This document shows, one piece after another, positions 1 through 6,651 of a stretch of DNA of 6,839 nucleotides. The first letter of the stretch is position 1. Each line of letters opens with the position of its first letter. Source of the DNA: an uncultured Oscillibacter sp. (lineage in GTDB: Bacteria > Bacillota > Clostridia > Oscillospirales > Oscillospiraceae); the NCBI GenBank assembly GCA_900544105.1, contig UQUC01000094.1, forward strand, positions 1-6,839, given 5' to 3'. Under the pieces are notes generated by a model. The model saw only the letters and a list, made by a program, of their open reading frames with translations. It made no database searches and was not told the DNA's origin. Position numbers and translations under genes: made by a program.

Positions 1-520
1 CGATGCGCTTATGCGCGTCGCTGTCCCGAGGCGTCGCGGCCCCGCTGGGCTGCGTAATCTTTTTCGTTTCTGCCGAAATCGGGATTTGTACATCCGGCGC
101 TCATGGTTTTCCGCGTGTGCGAGGCATGGGTGGTATCACCACCCTCGGTGCGCTTTGTGTGCTTCTGAAATGCCGGACGGCCGCTTGTCAAAAGGGCTCA
201 TTTGCCGTTTTCTGAGGTTGCTAAGCAGTATTCTCTGTGCGGTCCCTTTTTCTGCTAATATGCAGATATCCCTGTCGGCAATTTCAGTTGCAAACGCTTT
301 CCCTCCCCCAACCACAGCGGGGCTTTGTGCTTCCAGCAGAATTGCGTCCAACAGAACAACTACGGTCTCATTGGGATGCATGGATTCATCAAGTTTCGGT
401 TGTCTAATTGTATTAGATTCGTCATCAACTTATACCACAAGATCGTAATTTCGATTGCACCATAAAATTTATGAGTGACTCATAAACTGATCAATATCTT
501 TCGCTTTCGTTGTATTCGCT
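1..520. other. Stretch without a supportable gene
   Basis: I see no convincing gene here. The open frames are short, lack good ribosome binding sites and resemble no family I know. The longest minus-strand frame (about 81 codons, 381-136) has an unremarkable composition and no Shine-Dalgarno. Three structures are visible. An 8-bp hairpin with a TTAT loop lies at 1-20 and has one G-T pair. A 7-bp inverted repeat, GGGTGGT/ACCACCC with loop ATC, lies at 128-144. A 19-bp dyad lies at 468-486. From about 390 onward the DNA is visibly more AT-rich than the operon. The stretch could be decayed mobile-element sequence or the edge of a gene that lies outside the window; neither can be shown from the sequence. 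Confidence 0.5.
468..486. repeat. 19-bp perfect dyad
   Basis: TTTATGAGT and ACTCATAAA form perfect 9-base arms around a single central G. On the minus strand the practical hairpin is TTTATGA/TCATAAA with a five-base loop, followed by TTTTA. It could therefore act as a weak, AT-rich terminator about 130 nt downstream of the minus-strand operon. The tight symmetry also suits a homodimeric repressor site. Its ATGA/TCAT ends resemble the LysR-type box at 5443-5457, but the spacing differs (5 versus 7 bases). Confidence 0.4.
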
Positions 521-568
521 CTATGATAGGCACAACAAGAGAGCTGCAAGGCTCACTATGAGGTTCAT
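521..568 (-). CDS. 15-codon ORF with ideal Shine-Dalgarno, possibly a truncated fifth operon gene
   Basis: An ATG at 568 sits eight bases downstream of AGGAGG (577-582), the best ribosome binding site in the window. It opens a frame encoding MNLIVSLAALLLCLS before a TAG stop. It lies 47 nt beyond the stop of the YczE-family gene, on the same strand and with no terminator between them, so it would be on the operon transcript. The peptide is hydrophobic, like the start of a signal peptide or a single membrane helix. I favour either the broken 5' end of a lost fifth gene or a genuine tiny membrane peptide. A fortuitous ATG after an AGGAGG is also possible. I recognise no family. Confidence 0.3.
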   Translation of the reverse strand: MNLIVSLAALLLCLS

Positions 569-615
569 TCGTTCTTCCTCCTAAGAATCTCATATTGGTT
601 TTCTTTCAGCATCGT

Positions 616-1287
616 TTACGTTTTTAGGATATGGTCAAGTCGGTCAAAGCAGCCCCGGACTGCCGGGGTCATCAGGTTGATGAGCACACCGTCCAGCAAG
701 GCAAAGATTACCGTGCCCTCCCGCACCACGCCCAGCCCCAGACCGGCCCGCCAGCAAATCAGCAGAGCAAAAATCACATAGGCAAAATCCAAAAATATCT
801 TGCAGGTACCATAGCGCATACGGACCCGTTCCGCTACCAGCGCACAGAACGCCTCGGCGGGATAGTTGGTGAAGTTGCAGTTTTTGGTAATGGTAAAGCC
901 CAGACTGATCAGCCCCATTCCGCACAAGAAGCAAAGCATCTGCTGGAGATACCCTTGGGGAGCAAGGTGCTGGAACGGCGCAAAGCGGTAGCGGAAAAAG
1001 TTCAGCAGAACGCCGTGAGCCAAAATGGGAAGCAGTTGGAAGCAGCGCTCCCACTTGAACTTGCTCCGCAGCATGAGAATCTGGAGCAAAAAAAACACGC
1101 CGTACAGGTAAATGCTGGCGGTCCCCACCTTGATCCCGGCGGCGCCCGCAATAGCGGAGGCTGCCGCCGTGGAGGTGGTCTGCCCCAGTCCCGCGATAAT
1201 GCCCAATGTGACGCCTGCGCACAAAACTGTGACGCCTGCCAGCATTTCCACCGCATGAATCAATCGTTGTTTCCTCTGAACAGACAC
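616..1287 (-). CDS. YczE/YyaS/YitT-like integral membrane protein
   Basis: This is a 223-residue polytopic membrane protein of unknown function, resembling the YczE/YyaS/YitT group. The first helix region (about 13-35) runs into a small-residue stretch, GLGQTTSTAAASAIAG (33-49). A GIKVGTASIYLYGVFFLLQ segment (51-69) then matches the family pattern of a Gly-Thr turn entering the second helix. The second half repeats the plan: a helix at 115-134, PAEAFCALVAERV (143-155), YGTCKIFLDFAYVIFALLI (159-177), then a Gly-rich turn and GTVIFALLDGVLINLMTP (191-208). I chose the GTG at 1287 because AAGGAGG lies six bases upstream (1294-1300); the longer frame to 1353 starts inside a hairpin-bearing spacer without a ribosome site. 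It is the last intact gene of the operon and may assist transport, but its role is unknown. Confidence 0.72.
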   Translation of the reverse strand: MSVQRKQRLIHAVEMLAGVTVLCAGVTLGIIAGLGQTTSTAAASAIAGAAGIKVGTASIYLYGVFFLLQILMLRSKFKWERCFQLLPILAHGVLLNFFRYRFAPFQHLAPQGYLQQMLCFLCGMGLISLGFTITKNCNFTNYPAEAFCALVAERVRMRYGTCKIFLDFAYVIFALLICWRAGLGLGVVREGTVIFALLDGVLINLMTPAVRGCFDRLDHILKT

Positions 1288-1310
1288 GGAGAGCCTCCTT
1301 GTTATAAGGA

Positions 1311-1347
1311 TGCCGGGGCTACTGGGATCAAACCAGCGGCCCCGGCA
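1311..1347. promoter_or_regulatory. Intercistronic GC-rich hairpin before the YczE-family gene
   Basis: TGCCGGGGC (1311-1319) pairs perfectly with GCCCCGGCA (1339-1347). A G-T pair and an inner CTGG/CCAG stem close a seven-base loop. The structure lies between the carrier stop codon (1372) and the ribosome binding site of the next gene (1294-1300). No U-tract follows in either direction, so a full intrinsic terminator is unlikely. A partial terminator, an RNase-protective 3' end or a processing site that lowers or separates expression of the last gene fits better. The hairpin itself is plain in the sequence; the role is inferred. Confidence 0.55.
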
Positions 1348-1371
1348 AAGCAATTATTATGGTAAATCAGA

Positions 1372-2763
1372 TTAGAAGCCGATGGCAATGGCCACGCCCA
1401 TGGAAACGAACGCGAACAAGAAATAGATGGCCATCAAGGGCAGAAAGAACTTGTACCACTTCTGGACAGGCACCTTGGCATAGTTCAGGAAAATCATCAG
1501 GGTGCCGTAGCTGAACCAGAACATATTGGTGATGCCATCGCCGAACTGATAGGCCAGAACAGCGGTCTGGCTGGTGAGGCCCAGCTCCATAGCGATGGGA
1601 ACGATGATGGGAGCCAGCAGAGCGCCCTTGCCGGAGCCGGAGGGGATCAGGCCGTTGATGAAGGACACCAGAATTACGATGCCGATAGCGGCGGCCAGCG
1701 GGGGCAGGCCCTTCAGCAGCTGCGTGGCGTTATAAACGATGGTGGCATTGATGTTGGCGGAGTTCATGACCCAGTACACGCCACGAGCGAAGCCGATCAC
1801 CAGCGCGCCGCCCACAGCGCCGCCGGCGCCCTTAACAAAGGAGTTTGCAATCTCAGAGGGATGCAGCTTACCTACGATGCCAGAGAACAGCGCGGAAGCC
1901 AAGAAAACGGCGGATACGTCATCAATGCCCCACTTCACGCCGCCGAAGCCCTTCTGCATACCGATGACGGTCATAATCATAGCGGCCAAAATGCTCAGCA
2001 GCACCGCCACGTGGCGGCCGGTAACGGTGACGTCCTTGCTGGTGTCCAGCACCAGATCGGAGACGTCTACGCCGTGGACTAAACTCTTTGCGGGGTCCTT
2101 GGCGATACGGTTGGCATACACCACGGTGTAGGCCACGCCGATGATGGTCATGATAGCCCACAGCACGGCGCGGAAGCCCAAGCCTACGAACACGTCGCTG
2201 TCAGCGGACAGCAGGCCCATGTTCTGCAAAATGCCGTTGCACACGCCTACGGTGTAGAGGTTGGTAGGGCCGGTAACGAAACCGCCCATCAGTCCGATGA
2301 TCAGCACGGCACAGGCCACGATGCCGTCATATCCCAGTGCCAGGATCATAGCCACCACCAGGGGTGCGAAGGGGATCAGGGTCTCGATCCAGCCCAGGAA
2401 GCCGCCGATGACGGAAAACAGCACCATCAAGGCGATCAGCAGGAACGTGCGGGAGCCAGAGCCAAATTTATGGACCATCTTGGTGATGCTGGAGTCAATG
2501 GCGCCGGTGCTCTTGTAGATCTCCAGCGCACCGCCGATCACCAGCACCAGGATCACCAGATTGGAGGTATCCTTGATGCCCATGGGCACGGCCCGGAACA
2601 GGTTGAATACATTGTTAAAGTTAAAGGCGTTCTTGGGCAGAGCGGTATAAACGCCGTCTACCAGGGTACCGGGGGTAATGATGAACGTGAACAGCCACGC
2701 CACAACAACTACCGCGAAAATCAGGACAAAGGGGTTTAGGTTTAAGGGTTTCTTCTGTTTCAT
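1372..2763 (-). CDS. YfcC-like carrier of the DcuC/ArcD (PF03606-type) superfamily
   Basis: This 463-residue secondary carrier has roughly eleven to twelve hydrophobic segments, starting at about residues 11-30 after a Lys-rich N-terminus. Family-like signatures include GFLGWIETLIPFAPLV (121-136), a GPTN turn (165-168), NGLIPSGSGKGA (370-381) and GDGITNMFW (408-416) followed by AKVPVQKWYKFFLPL. The GPTN and PSGSGKG elements occupy equivalent places in the two halves, as expected for re-entrant substrate loops. Related proteins move dicarboxylates, amino acids or short peptides in exchange or with ions. Substrate cannot be read from sequence, but the neighbouring hydrolase and PLP lyase suggest an acylated or peptide-like amino acid. 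I chose the ATG at 2763 because GGAGAGGAG lies just upstream; a TTG at 2790 precedes that site and is less likely. The hydrolase gene ends 74 nt upstream. Confidence 0.85.
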   Translation of the reverse strand: MKQKKPLNLNPFVLIFAVVVVAWLFTFIITPGTLVDGVYTALPKNAFNFNNVFNLFRAVPMGIKDTSNLVILVLVIGGALEIYKSTGAIDSSITKMVHKFGSGSRTFLLIALMVLFSVIGGFLGWIETLIPFAPLVVAMILALGYDGIVACAVLIIGLMGGFVTGPTNLYTVGVCNGILQNMGLLSADSDVFVGLGFRAVLWAIMTIIGVAYTVVYANRIAKDPAKSLVHGVDVSDLVLDTSKDVTVTGRHVAVLLSILAAMIMTVIGMQKGFGGVKWGIDDVSAVFLASALFSGIVGKLHPSEIANSFVKGAGGAVGGALVIGFARGVYWVMNSANINATIVYNATQLLKGLPPLAAAIGIVILVSFINGLIPSGSGKGALLAPIIVPIAMELGLTSQTAVLAYQFGDGITNMFWFSYGTLMIFLNYAKVPVQKWYKFFLPLMAIYFLFAFVSMGVAIAIGF

Positions 2764-2837
2764 AGGTTTCTTCTCCTCTCCAAATATCAAAGCTGCGTAA
2801 AGCAGGGATTCCCTATGGGCGTAGAAAGCCCGGACGC

Positions 2838-4040
2838 TTACTTAGGCTCGTTGGCCAGTGTCTGAACTGCCGCCAGATAGCCTACGGTGCCCTCCTCCAT
2901 CATGGCAATGTCGATGCTGTCCCGGGTGGTATGGCACAGCTTGATCTCTGCCGGAGAATAGCCCAGACACTTGACGCCCTTGGCGGCATAGTGGCCGGTG
3001 TCGGTGGCGAAGGCCCAGGGCTTGGTCTGAATCTCGCGGCCCACGGCGTCCTCAATGGCGGCCTTGACCTTCTGGATATAGTCGGCGTCAGCGCTGGCGA
3101 CGAAGGGATTCTCACCCTGATAGCCGCGTCCCTCCACGCCGGTATAGGTAGTCAGGGGGAAGTAGAGCAGCTCCGCCTTAGCGGTGACGCCGTCCACATG
3201 GCAGTTTGCGATGGCAGCTTCCAGCTTTCGCTGGACTTCCTCCGGGGTATCGTCCCCGCTCTGGCGGTAGTCCACATAGAGCACGATCTCATTGGGGATG
3301 ATATTGGTACCCTCCTCAGAGGAGGTGATGCGGGTGCAGGACATAGTGGAGCTGCCGAACAGTCCGTCGCTGCCCATGGGGACCTTTTGCAGTTCCGGCA
3401 GCAACTGGGCCAGAAAATCGAAGGGATTGTGGCCCACATGGGGAATAGAAGCGTGGCAGGACTTGCCGGTAATGGTGATGACGCCGCAGCAGCGGCCCCG
3501 GCTGCCGATGGCAATGTCATTCTCCGTAGCCTCACCTACGATGGCGTAATCCGTCAGCATTCGGTTCTCCTGGGTGTGGACCATAGCGCCGTAGCCGGCG
3601 ATCTCCTCGGAGATCACAGCGGCGGTGATGATGTCACCCTTGGGCAGCAGGCCGGCTTCCTTCAGCAGGAAGGGAACATAGATCTGAATGGCCATGGTGC
3701 CTTTGGTATCGGAGGCGCCCCGGCCCCAGACCCGGCCCTCGGCGATCGCGCCGCTGTAGGGGGGGTAAGGCCACAGGCTCTCATCACCCTCGTAGACCAC
3801 ATCCATGTGGCAGTTGAGCATCACAGAACTGCCGCCGCCGGTACCCTTCATGGTGCCGAACACGTTGCCATAGCGGTCCACCTCCACCTTGTCGTAGCCC
3901 AGTTCCTTCATCTTCTCCTGCACATAAGCGGCCACTTCGCCCTCGTGCAGAGATTGGGAGTTGCGCTGGATCAGCTCCGAAGCGGTATGGACAATGTCAT
4001 CCTTGTACTTCGCGGCGATCGTTTTCAATACCTCGTTCAT
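2838..4040 (-). CDS. M20-family metallo-hydrolase (YgeY/ArgE/DapE-like)
   Basis: This 400-residue cytosolic enzyme of peptidase family M20 should be a di-metal amidohydrolase that removes acyl or peptide groups from amino acids. The expected ligands are all visible: H78 in HMD, bridging D111 in GRGASDTKG, catalytic E145 and ligand E146 in SEE, E170 in VGEATE, and H370 in the C-terminal CHTTRD. H196, in a CHAS motif at the start of the dimerisation domain (about 178-290), matches the partner-subunit histidine. SRGRCCGVITITGKSCHAS and the KPWAFATDTGHYA segment recall YgeY-type hydrolases, though ArgE, DapE and carboxypeptidase G2 relatives share the fold. Start: the ATG at 4040 has TGAGGAAGCT directly upstream; the in-frame ATG at 4058 has no ribosome site. 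It sits between a carrier and a PLP lyase, which suggests it unmasks the imported substrate. Confidence 0.88.
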   Translation of the reverse strand: MNEVLKTIAAKYKDDIVHTASELIQRNSQSLHEGEVAAYVQEKMKELGYDKVEVDRYGNVFGTMKGTGGGSSVMLNCHMDVVYEGDESLWPYPPYSGAIAEGRVWGRGASDTKGTMAIQIYVPFLLKEAGLLPKGDIITAAVISEEIAGYGAMVHTQENRMLTDYAIVGEATENDIAIGSRGRCCGVITITGKSCHASIPHVGHNPFDFLAQLLPELQKVPMGSDGLFGSSTMSCTRITSSEEGTNIIPNEIVLYVDYRQSGDDTPEEVQRKLEAAIANCHVDGVTAKAELLYFPLTTYTGVEGRGYQGENPFVASADADYIQKVKAAIEDAVGREIQTKPWAFATDTGHYAAKGVKCLGYSPAEIKLCHTTRDSIDIAMMEEGTVGYLAAVQTLANEPK

Positions 4041-4073
4041 AGCTTCCTCACTTTTCATGTTTTATGAAGACCA

Positions 4074-4103
4074 GCTGCCGTGGGAATTGTGTCCCGCAGC
4101 AGC
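4074..4103. promoter_or_regulatory. Intercistronic imperfect hairpin between PLP enzyme and hydrolase genes
   Basis: GCTGC (4074-4078) pairs with GCAGC (4099-4103), and GGGA (4082-4085) pairs with TCCC (4092-4095). The three-base segments between them are only partly paired, and the loop is six bases. It lies in the 85-nt gap between the PLP enzyme stop and the M20 start. No U-tract follows on the minus strand, so I read it as an mRNA processing or stability element rather than a terminator. Only the pairing is seen directly. Confidence 0.4.
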
Positions 4104-4125
4104 CGGAGATCATGCAATAGAACGC

Positions 4126-5325
4126 TTAGACCTTCTCCAGCGCCTCATCCAATTCGGCGATGATGTCCTCCGCATCCTCCAGACCAATGGAGAATCGCAG
4201 CTGCCCCATGGAGATGCCTGCGGCCTTCATATCCTCAGGGCTGTAGGCTCGATGGGAAGTCTTGGCCGGATAGGAGATCGTGGTGGCAAAGCTGGCCAGG
4301 CTGGGCACAAACTTAATCGTGGAGCACTCACGGATTAAGGCGCTGGCCCCCTGCTCGCCGCCGGCAATATCGGCACTGAGCATACCGCCGCAGCGGCCGT
4401 CCACAAACAGCTTGGCGGCCAGCCCATGCGAGGGAGAGGATTCCAGACCGGGATAGTAAACCTTCTCAACCTTGGGATGGCCCTCTAAAAACCGCGCCAC
4501 CTTCAAAGCGTTTTTAGAGTGCTGTTCCATTCGCAGATCCAAGGTCCGCAGACTCCGGCACAGCAGCCACGCCTCCATGGGGCCCATAATGGCACCGTAC
4601 AGAGTAAAACAACGGTGGATCTGAGCAATATTTTCCTTATCGGACACTACTGCGCCACCAATCAAGTCACTGTGACCGCCCAAATACTTCGTGGCGCTGT
4701 AGACCACAATATCGGCGCCCATGCTCAATGGCCGGGCCACGGCGGCGGTGGCGAAGGTATTGTCTACCACGAGCTTGCAGCCGTGGGCGTGGGCGATCCC
4801 GGCAATGGCGGGCAGGTCATTCACTTCCATCAAGGGATTGCTGATGGTCTCAGTGTAGACCACTTTGGTATTGGGGCGGATAGCAGCCTCCACCTTGGCT
4901 GGGTCATCAAACTCCACAAAGGTGACCTCCACGCCAAAGCGGGGCAGTTCATGCTTAAAATAATCATATACGCCGCCATATAGGACTGGTGAGGAAACAA
5001 TATGGTCACCGGCCTGCACATTGGCAATAATGGCATTGATGATTGCTGCCATGCCTGAGGAAAACACCAGCGCACCATCAGCCCCCTCAGCTGCCGCCAG
5101 CATTTCTTCCGCGGCATCCGTACTGGGATTGGTCATTCTGGAGTACACATAGCCATCGGCCTCTCCTGCATAAACAGCATCCAGAGAGGGCACGTCATCA
5201 AACGTGAACACACTGCTCATATAGATAGGCAGCACCTTTGGAACAGAAACACTGGATTGAATTTTCTTCGCCAACTCCAAATCACCTGTATGGGCCAGCT
5301 TTGTTCTCATGTGACTTTCTTTCAT
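4126..5325 (-). CDS. PLP-dependent Cys/Met-metabolism enzyme (cystathionine/methionine lyase family)
   Basis: This 399-residue fold-type I PLP enzyme belongs to the trans-sulfuration family (cystathionine beta/gamma-lyases, gamma-synthase, methionine gamma-lyase, O-acylhomoserine sulfhydrylases). The cofactor lysine is K213 in SATKYLGGHSD. Other expected residues are Y61 and R63 in YSRMTNPS (phosphate contact from the neighbouring subunit), SSGMAA (89-94), Y116 in LYGG (ring stacking), D188 in VVDNTF (pyridine nitrogen) and R377 in LRFSIGLED (substrate carboxylate). From memory of the Pseudomonas methionine gamma-lyase sequence, its active-site Cys116 aligns with G118 here and its Lys240/Asp241 pair is not kept. 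A canonical methionine gamma-lyase is therefore doubtful; a C-S lyase or sulfhydrylase activity on another substrate is as likely. It is the first gene of the operon. AAGGG lies nine bases before the ATG, with AAGGAG further upstream. Confidence 0.85.
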   Translation of the reverse strand: MKESHMRTKLAHTGDLELAKKIQSSVSVPKVLPIYMSSVFTFDDVPSLDAVYAGEADGYVYSRMTNPSTDAAEEMLAAAEGADGALVFSSGMAAIINAIIANVQAGDHIVSSPVLYGGVYDYFKHELPRFGVEVTFVEFDDPAKVEAAIRPNTKVVYTETISNPLMEVNDLPAIAGIAHAHGCKLVVDNTFATAAVARPLSMGADIVVYSATKYLGGHSDLIGGAVVSDKENIAQIHRCFTLYGAIMGPMEAWLLCRSLRTLDLRMEQHSKNALKVARFLEGHPKVEKVYYPGLESSPSHGLAAKLFVDGRCGGMLSADIAGGEQGASALIRECSTIKFVPSLASFATTISYPAKTSHRAYSPEDMKAAGISMGQLRFSIGLEDAEDIIAELDEALEKV

Positions 5326-5390
5326 GATGGTCGTCCCTTCTCCTTGTTCATTTTAGCATAAAAGTTTGGCGGAACCCCTTGCTTTTTTGT

Positions 5391-5419
5391 ATTATAACAG
5401 GTACATTCTTAGAAGTGAA
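5391..5419 (-). promoter_or_regulatory. Predicted sigma-A promoter of the minus-strand operon
   Basis: Read on the minus strand, a consensus TATAAT (5396-5391) lies 17 bases downstream of TTCACT (5419-5414), which matches four of six bases of TTGACA. Transcription would start near 5384, giving a leader of about 59 nt before the PLP enzyme ATG. The perfect -10 and weak -35 suit an activator-dependent promoter. Confidence 0.6.
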
Positions 5420-5442
5420 GCAACTGTTTTTCACATAGCGAT

Positions 5443-5462
5443 ATGAGTAAAAGTCATTACTC
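5443..5462. promoter_or_regulatory. Probable LysR-type recognition box
   Basis: ATGA-N7-TCAT (5443-5457) contains the T-N11-A pattern (T5444, A5456) typical of LysR-type regulator boxes. An overlapping perfect repeat, GAGTAA-N6-TTACTC, spans 5445-5462. The box centre (5450) falls about 66 nt upstream of the predicted start of the divergent operon, where LysR-type recognition sites usually sit. A smaller TTCT-T-AGAA palindrome (5406-5414) next to the -35 element could be the activation site. The symmetry and spacing are seen; binding by the neighbouring regulator is inferred. Confidence 0.5.
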
Positions 5463-5476
5463 GAGTGGCGTACAAA

Positions 5477-5502
5477 AGACATTTGTCTGTATTGTGTATT
5501 GT
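5477..5502. repeat. Palindrome and tandem 7-mer between the LysR box and lysR gene
   Basis: AGACA-TT-TGTCT (5477-5488) is followed directly by two tandem copies of GTATTGT (5489-5495 and 5496-5502). They lie on the regulator side of the control region, about 80-100 nt before its ATG, so they may belong to its promoter or serve as an autoregulatory site. I could not define convincing -35 and -10 hexamers for the plus-strand gene. Confidence 0.3.
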
Positions 5503-5579
5503 GAACAGGATTGTACAGGCTCTCTGTTCCTGCCTGAGCAGCCGCTATATTTTCAACAGCAAAGGAGTCCTGAACCTCT

Positions 5580-6506
5580 ATGACACTTCAGCAGTTACAG
5601 TATCTGGTTGCGCTGGCAGAGAGCAACTCGATCAACCAGGCAGCCCAAAATCTATTTGTCTCTCAGTCCGGCATCAGCAAGGCGATCAAGCAGCTGGAAA
5701 GTGAACTGGGCTTTCCCCTGCTGGAACGCAGCAGCCGGGGCATCACCTTCACCAGCCGCGGCACAGAATTTCTCCATGACGCTTACAGTCTGATCAAACA
5801 GTTCCATACCATGCAGGATCACTATCTGCAAACGGAACCTCAGGGCATGATTACAATGTCCATCACCTCCCGTTACTATATTTTTGTAGCGAAAGCAGTT
5901 GCAAAAATGGCAAATCTATTGAAGGAACACAACTATTTTATCCGTCTTCAGGAGGGAAAAGTCAGCGATATCATTCAGGATGTGGCAGCCCGTCGGAGTC
6001 AGCTTGGCTTTATATCCTACTATGATACCAACGCAGAGTTTATTCAGCATGAGCTTGAGCGCTTCAATCTGGAATTCCACAGTCTTTGCAGCAACCAGCT
6101 CCATGTTTTCCTGTCCAAGAATCATACGCTTGCCAAAGAACCCAATATCACCCTCTCCATGCTCAGTCCTTACCCATATATCTTCTACGACGGCGGCAAC
6201 GATCCATACGGCTATACTGAGGAGGTCTTTTTCCCCGTACATCCGCAAAAATCCATCGCCGTATCAGACCGTAGCTCCATGCTGAATATCATCCGCCACT
6301 CAGAATGTTATAACCTTGGCTCCGGCTGGCTGTTGGAAGGCTACAGCGAATCCGATCTCATTACCCGCCCCCTCTCCCTTCCCGCTGACACGACCATGCA
6401 GGTCGGCTGGATCACCAAACGCGGATATATGCTGGATGCCGAATGTGAACAGTTCCTCAAGTTCTGTCAGGAAGCCCAGGATGACTGCTGCACCGGAAGC
6501 CTGTAA
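5580..6506 (+). CDS. LysR-family transcriptional regulator
   Basis: This is a 308-residue LysR-type DNA-binding regulator. The N-terminal winged helix-turn-helix (about 1-60) has the classic pattern: LQQLQYLVALAE, then INQAAQNLFVSQSGISKAIKQLE (18-40) and LGFPLLERSSRGITFTSRG (43-61). A linker helix follows (about 62-88). The effector domain starts near 91 with ITMSITSRYY, where S94, T96 and S97 are candidate ligand contacts, and includes QLGFISYY (141-148), SDRSSMLNIIRHS (229-241) and GSGWLLEG (247-254). Length is normal for the family. AAAGGAG lies 12 bases before the ATG. It is transcribed divergently from the PLP-hydrolase-carrier operon across 254 nt, the usual arrangement for a LysR regulator and its target. 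Its codons look less GC-rich than the operon's. Effector unknown; an amino acid or acyl-amino acid is a reasonable guess. Confidence 0.92.
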   Translation: MTLQQLQYLVALAESNSINQAAQNLFVSQSGISKAIKQLESELGFPLLERSSRGITFTSRGTEFLHDAYSLIKQFHTMQDHYLQTEPQGMITMSITSRYYIFVAKAVAKMANLLKEHNYFIRLQEGKVSDIIQDVAARRSQLGFISYYDTNAEFIQHELERFNLEFHSLCSNQLHVFLSKNHTLAKEPNITLSMLSPYPYIFYDGGNDPYGYTEEVFFPVHPQKSIAVSDRSSMLNIIRHSECYNLGSGWLLEGYSESDLITRPLSLPADTTMQVGWITKRGYMLDAECEQFLKFCQEAQDDCCTGSL

Positions 6507-6589
6507 ATTTATCCGATGTTTATGGACAAAAACGTTCCGAACGGATGTGTTTTCCATACAGCGAGCTTTAAAACAAGCAATCTTGACAG

Positions 6590-6622
6590 CATCAAAGCGG
6601 CGTCGCAGACGCCGCTTTGATG
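6590..6622. terminator. Perfect 15-bp hairpin, probable bidirectional terminator or repeat element
   Basis: CATCAAAGCGGCGTC (6590-6604) pairs without mismatch with GACGCCGCTTTGATG (6608-6622) around loop GCA. The GC core is flanked by AAA on the left and TTT on the right, so transcripts from either direction would carry a GC stem followed by a short U-run (UUUG). It lies 83 nt past the regulator stop codon and could terminate it. The U-tract is short, so a repeated intergenic palindrome is an alternative. Confidence 0.5.
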
Positions 6623-6651
6623 ACTTCCACACCGCAAGACTATCCTGTGAA

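Noticed and set aside
128..144. GGGTGG-type inverted repeat resembling a T-box antiterminator core
   Set aside because: The conserved T-box GGTGG-ACCGCG context, specifier loop and downstream synthetase or amino-acid gene are absent.
136..381. Minus-strand open frame of about 81 codons
   Set aside because: No Shine-Dalgarno, no recognisable domain, and upstream readthrough meets stops quickly. It could be decayed coding sequence, but nothing supports a gene.
11..448. Plus-strand open frame of 145 codons
   Set aside because: It has no ribosome site, an unnatural Arg/Ser/Cys-rich composition, and no family resemblance.
2931..4067. Long plus-strand open frame opposite the M20 gene
   Set aside because: It is the antisense shadow of a gene with all metal ligands in place; it has low-complexity composition and no ribosome site.
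5511..5551. Possible regulator promoter with TATATT at 5546-5551
   Set aside because: No acceptable -35 hexamer lies at 16-18 bases, and the element is too close to the ribosome site to trust.
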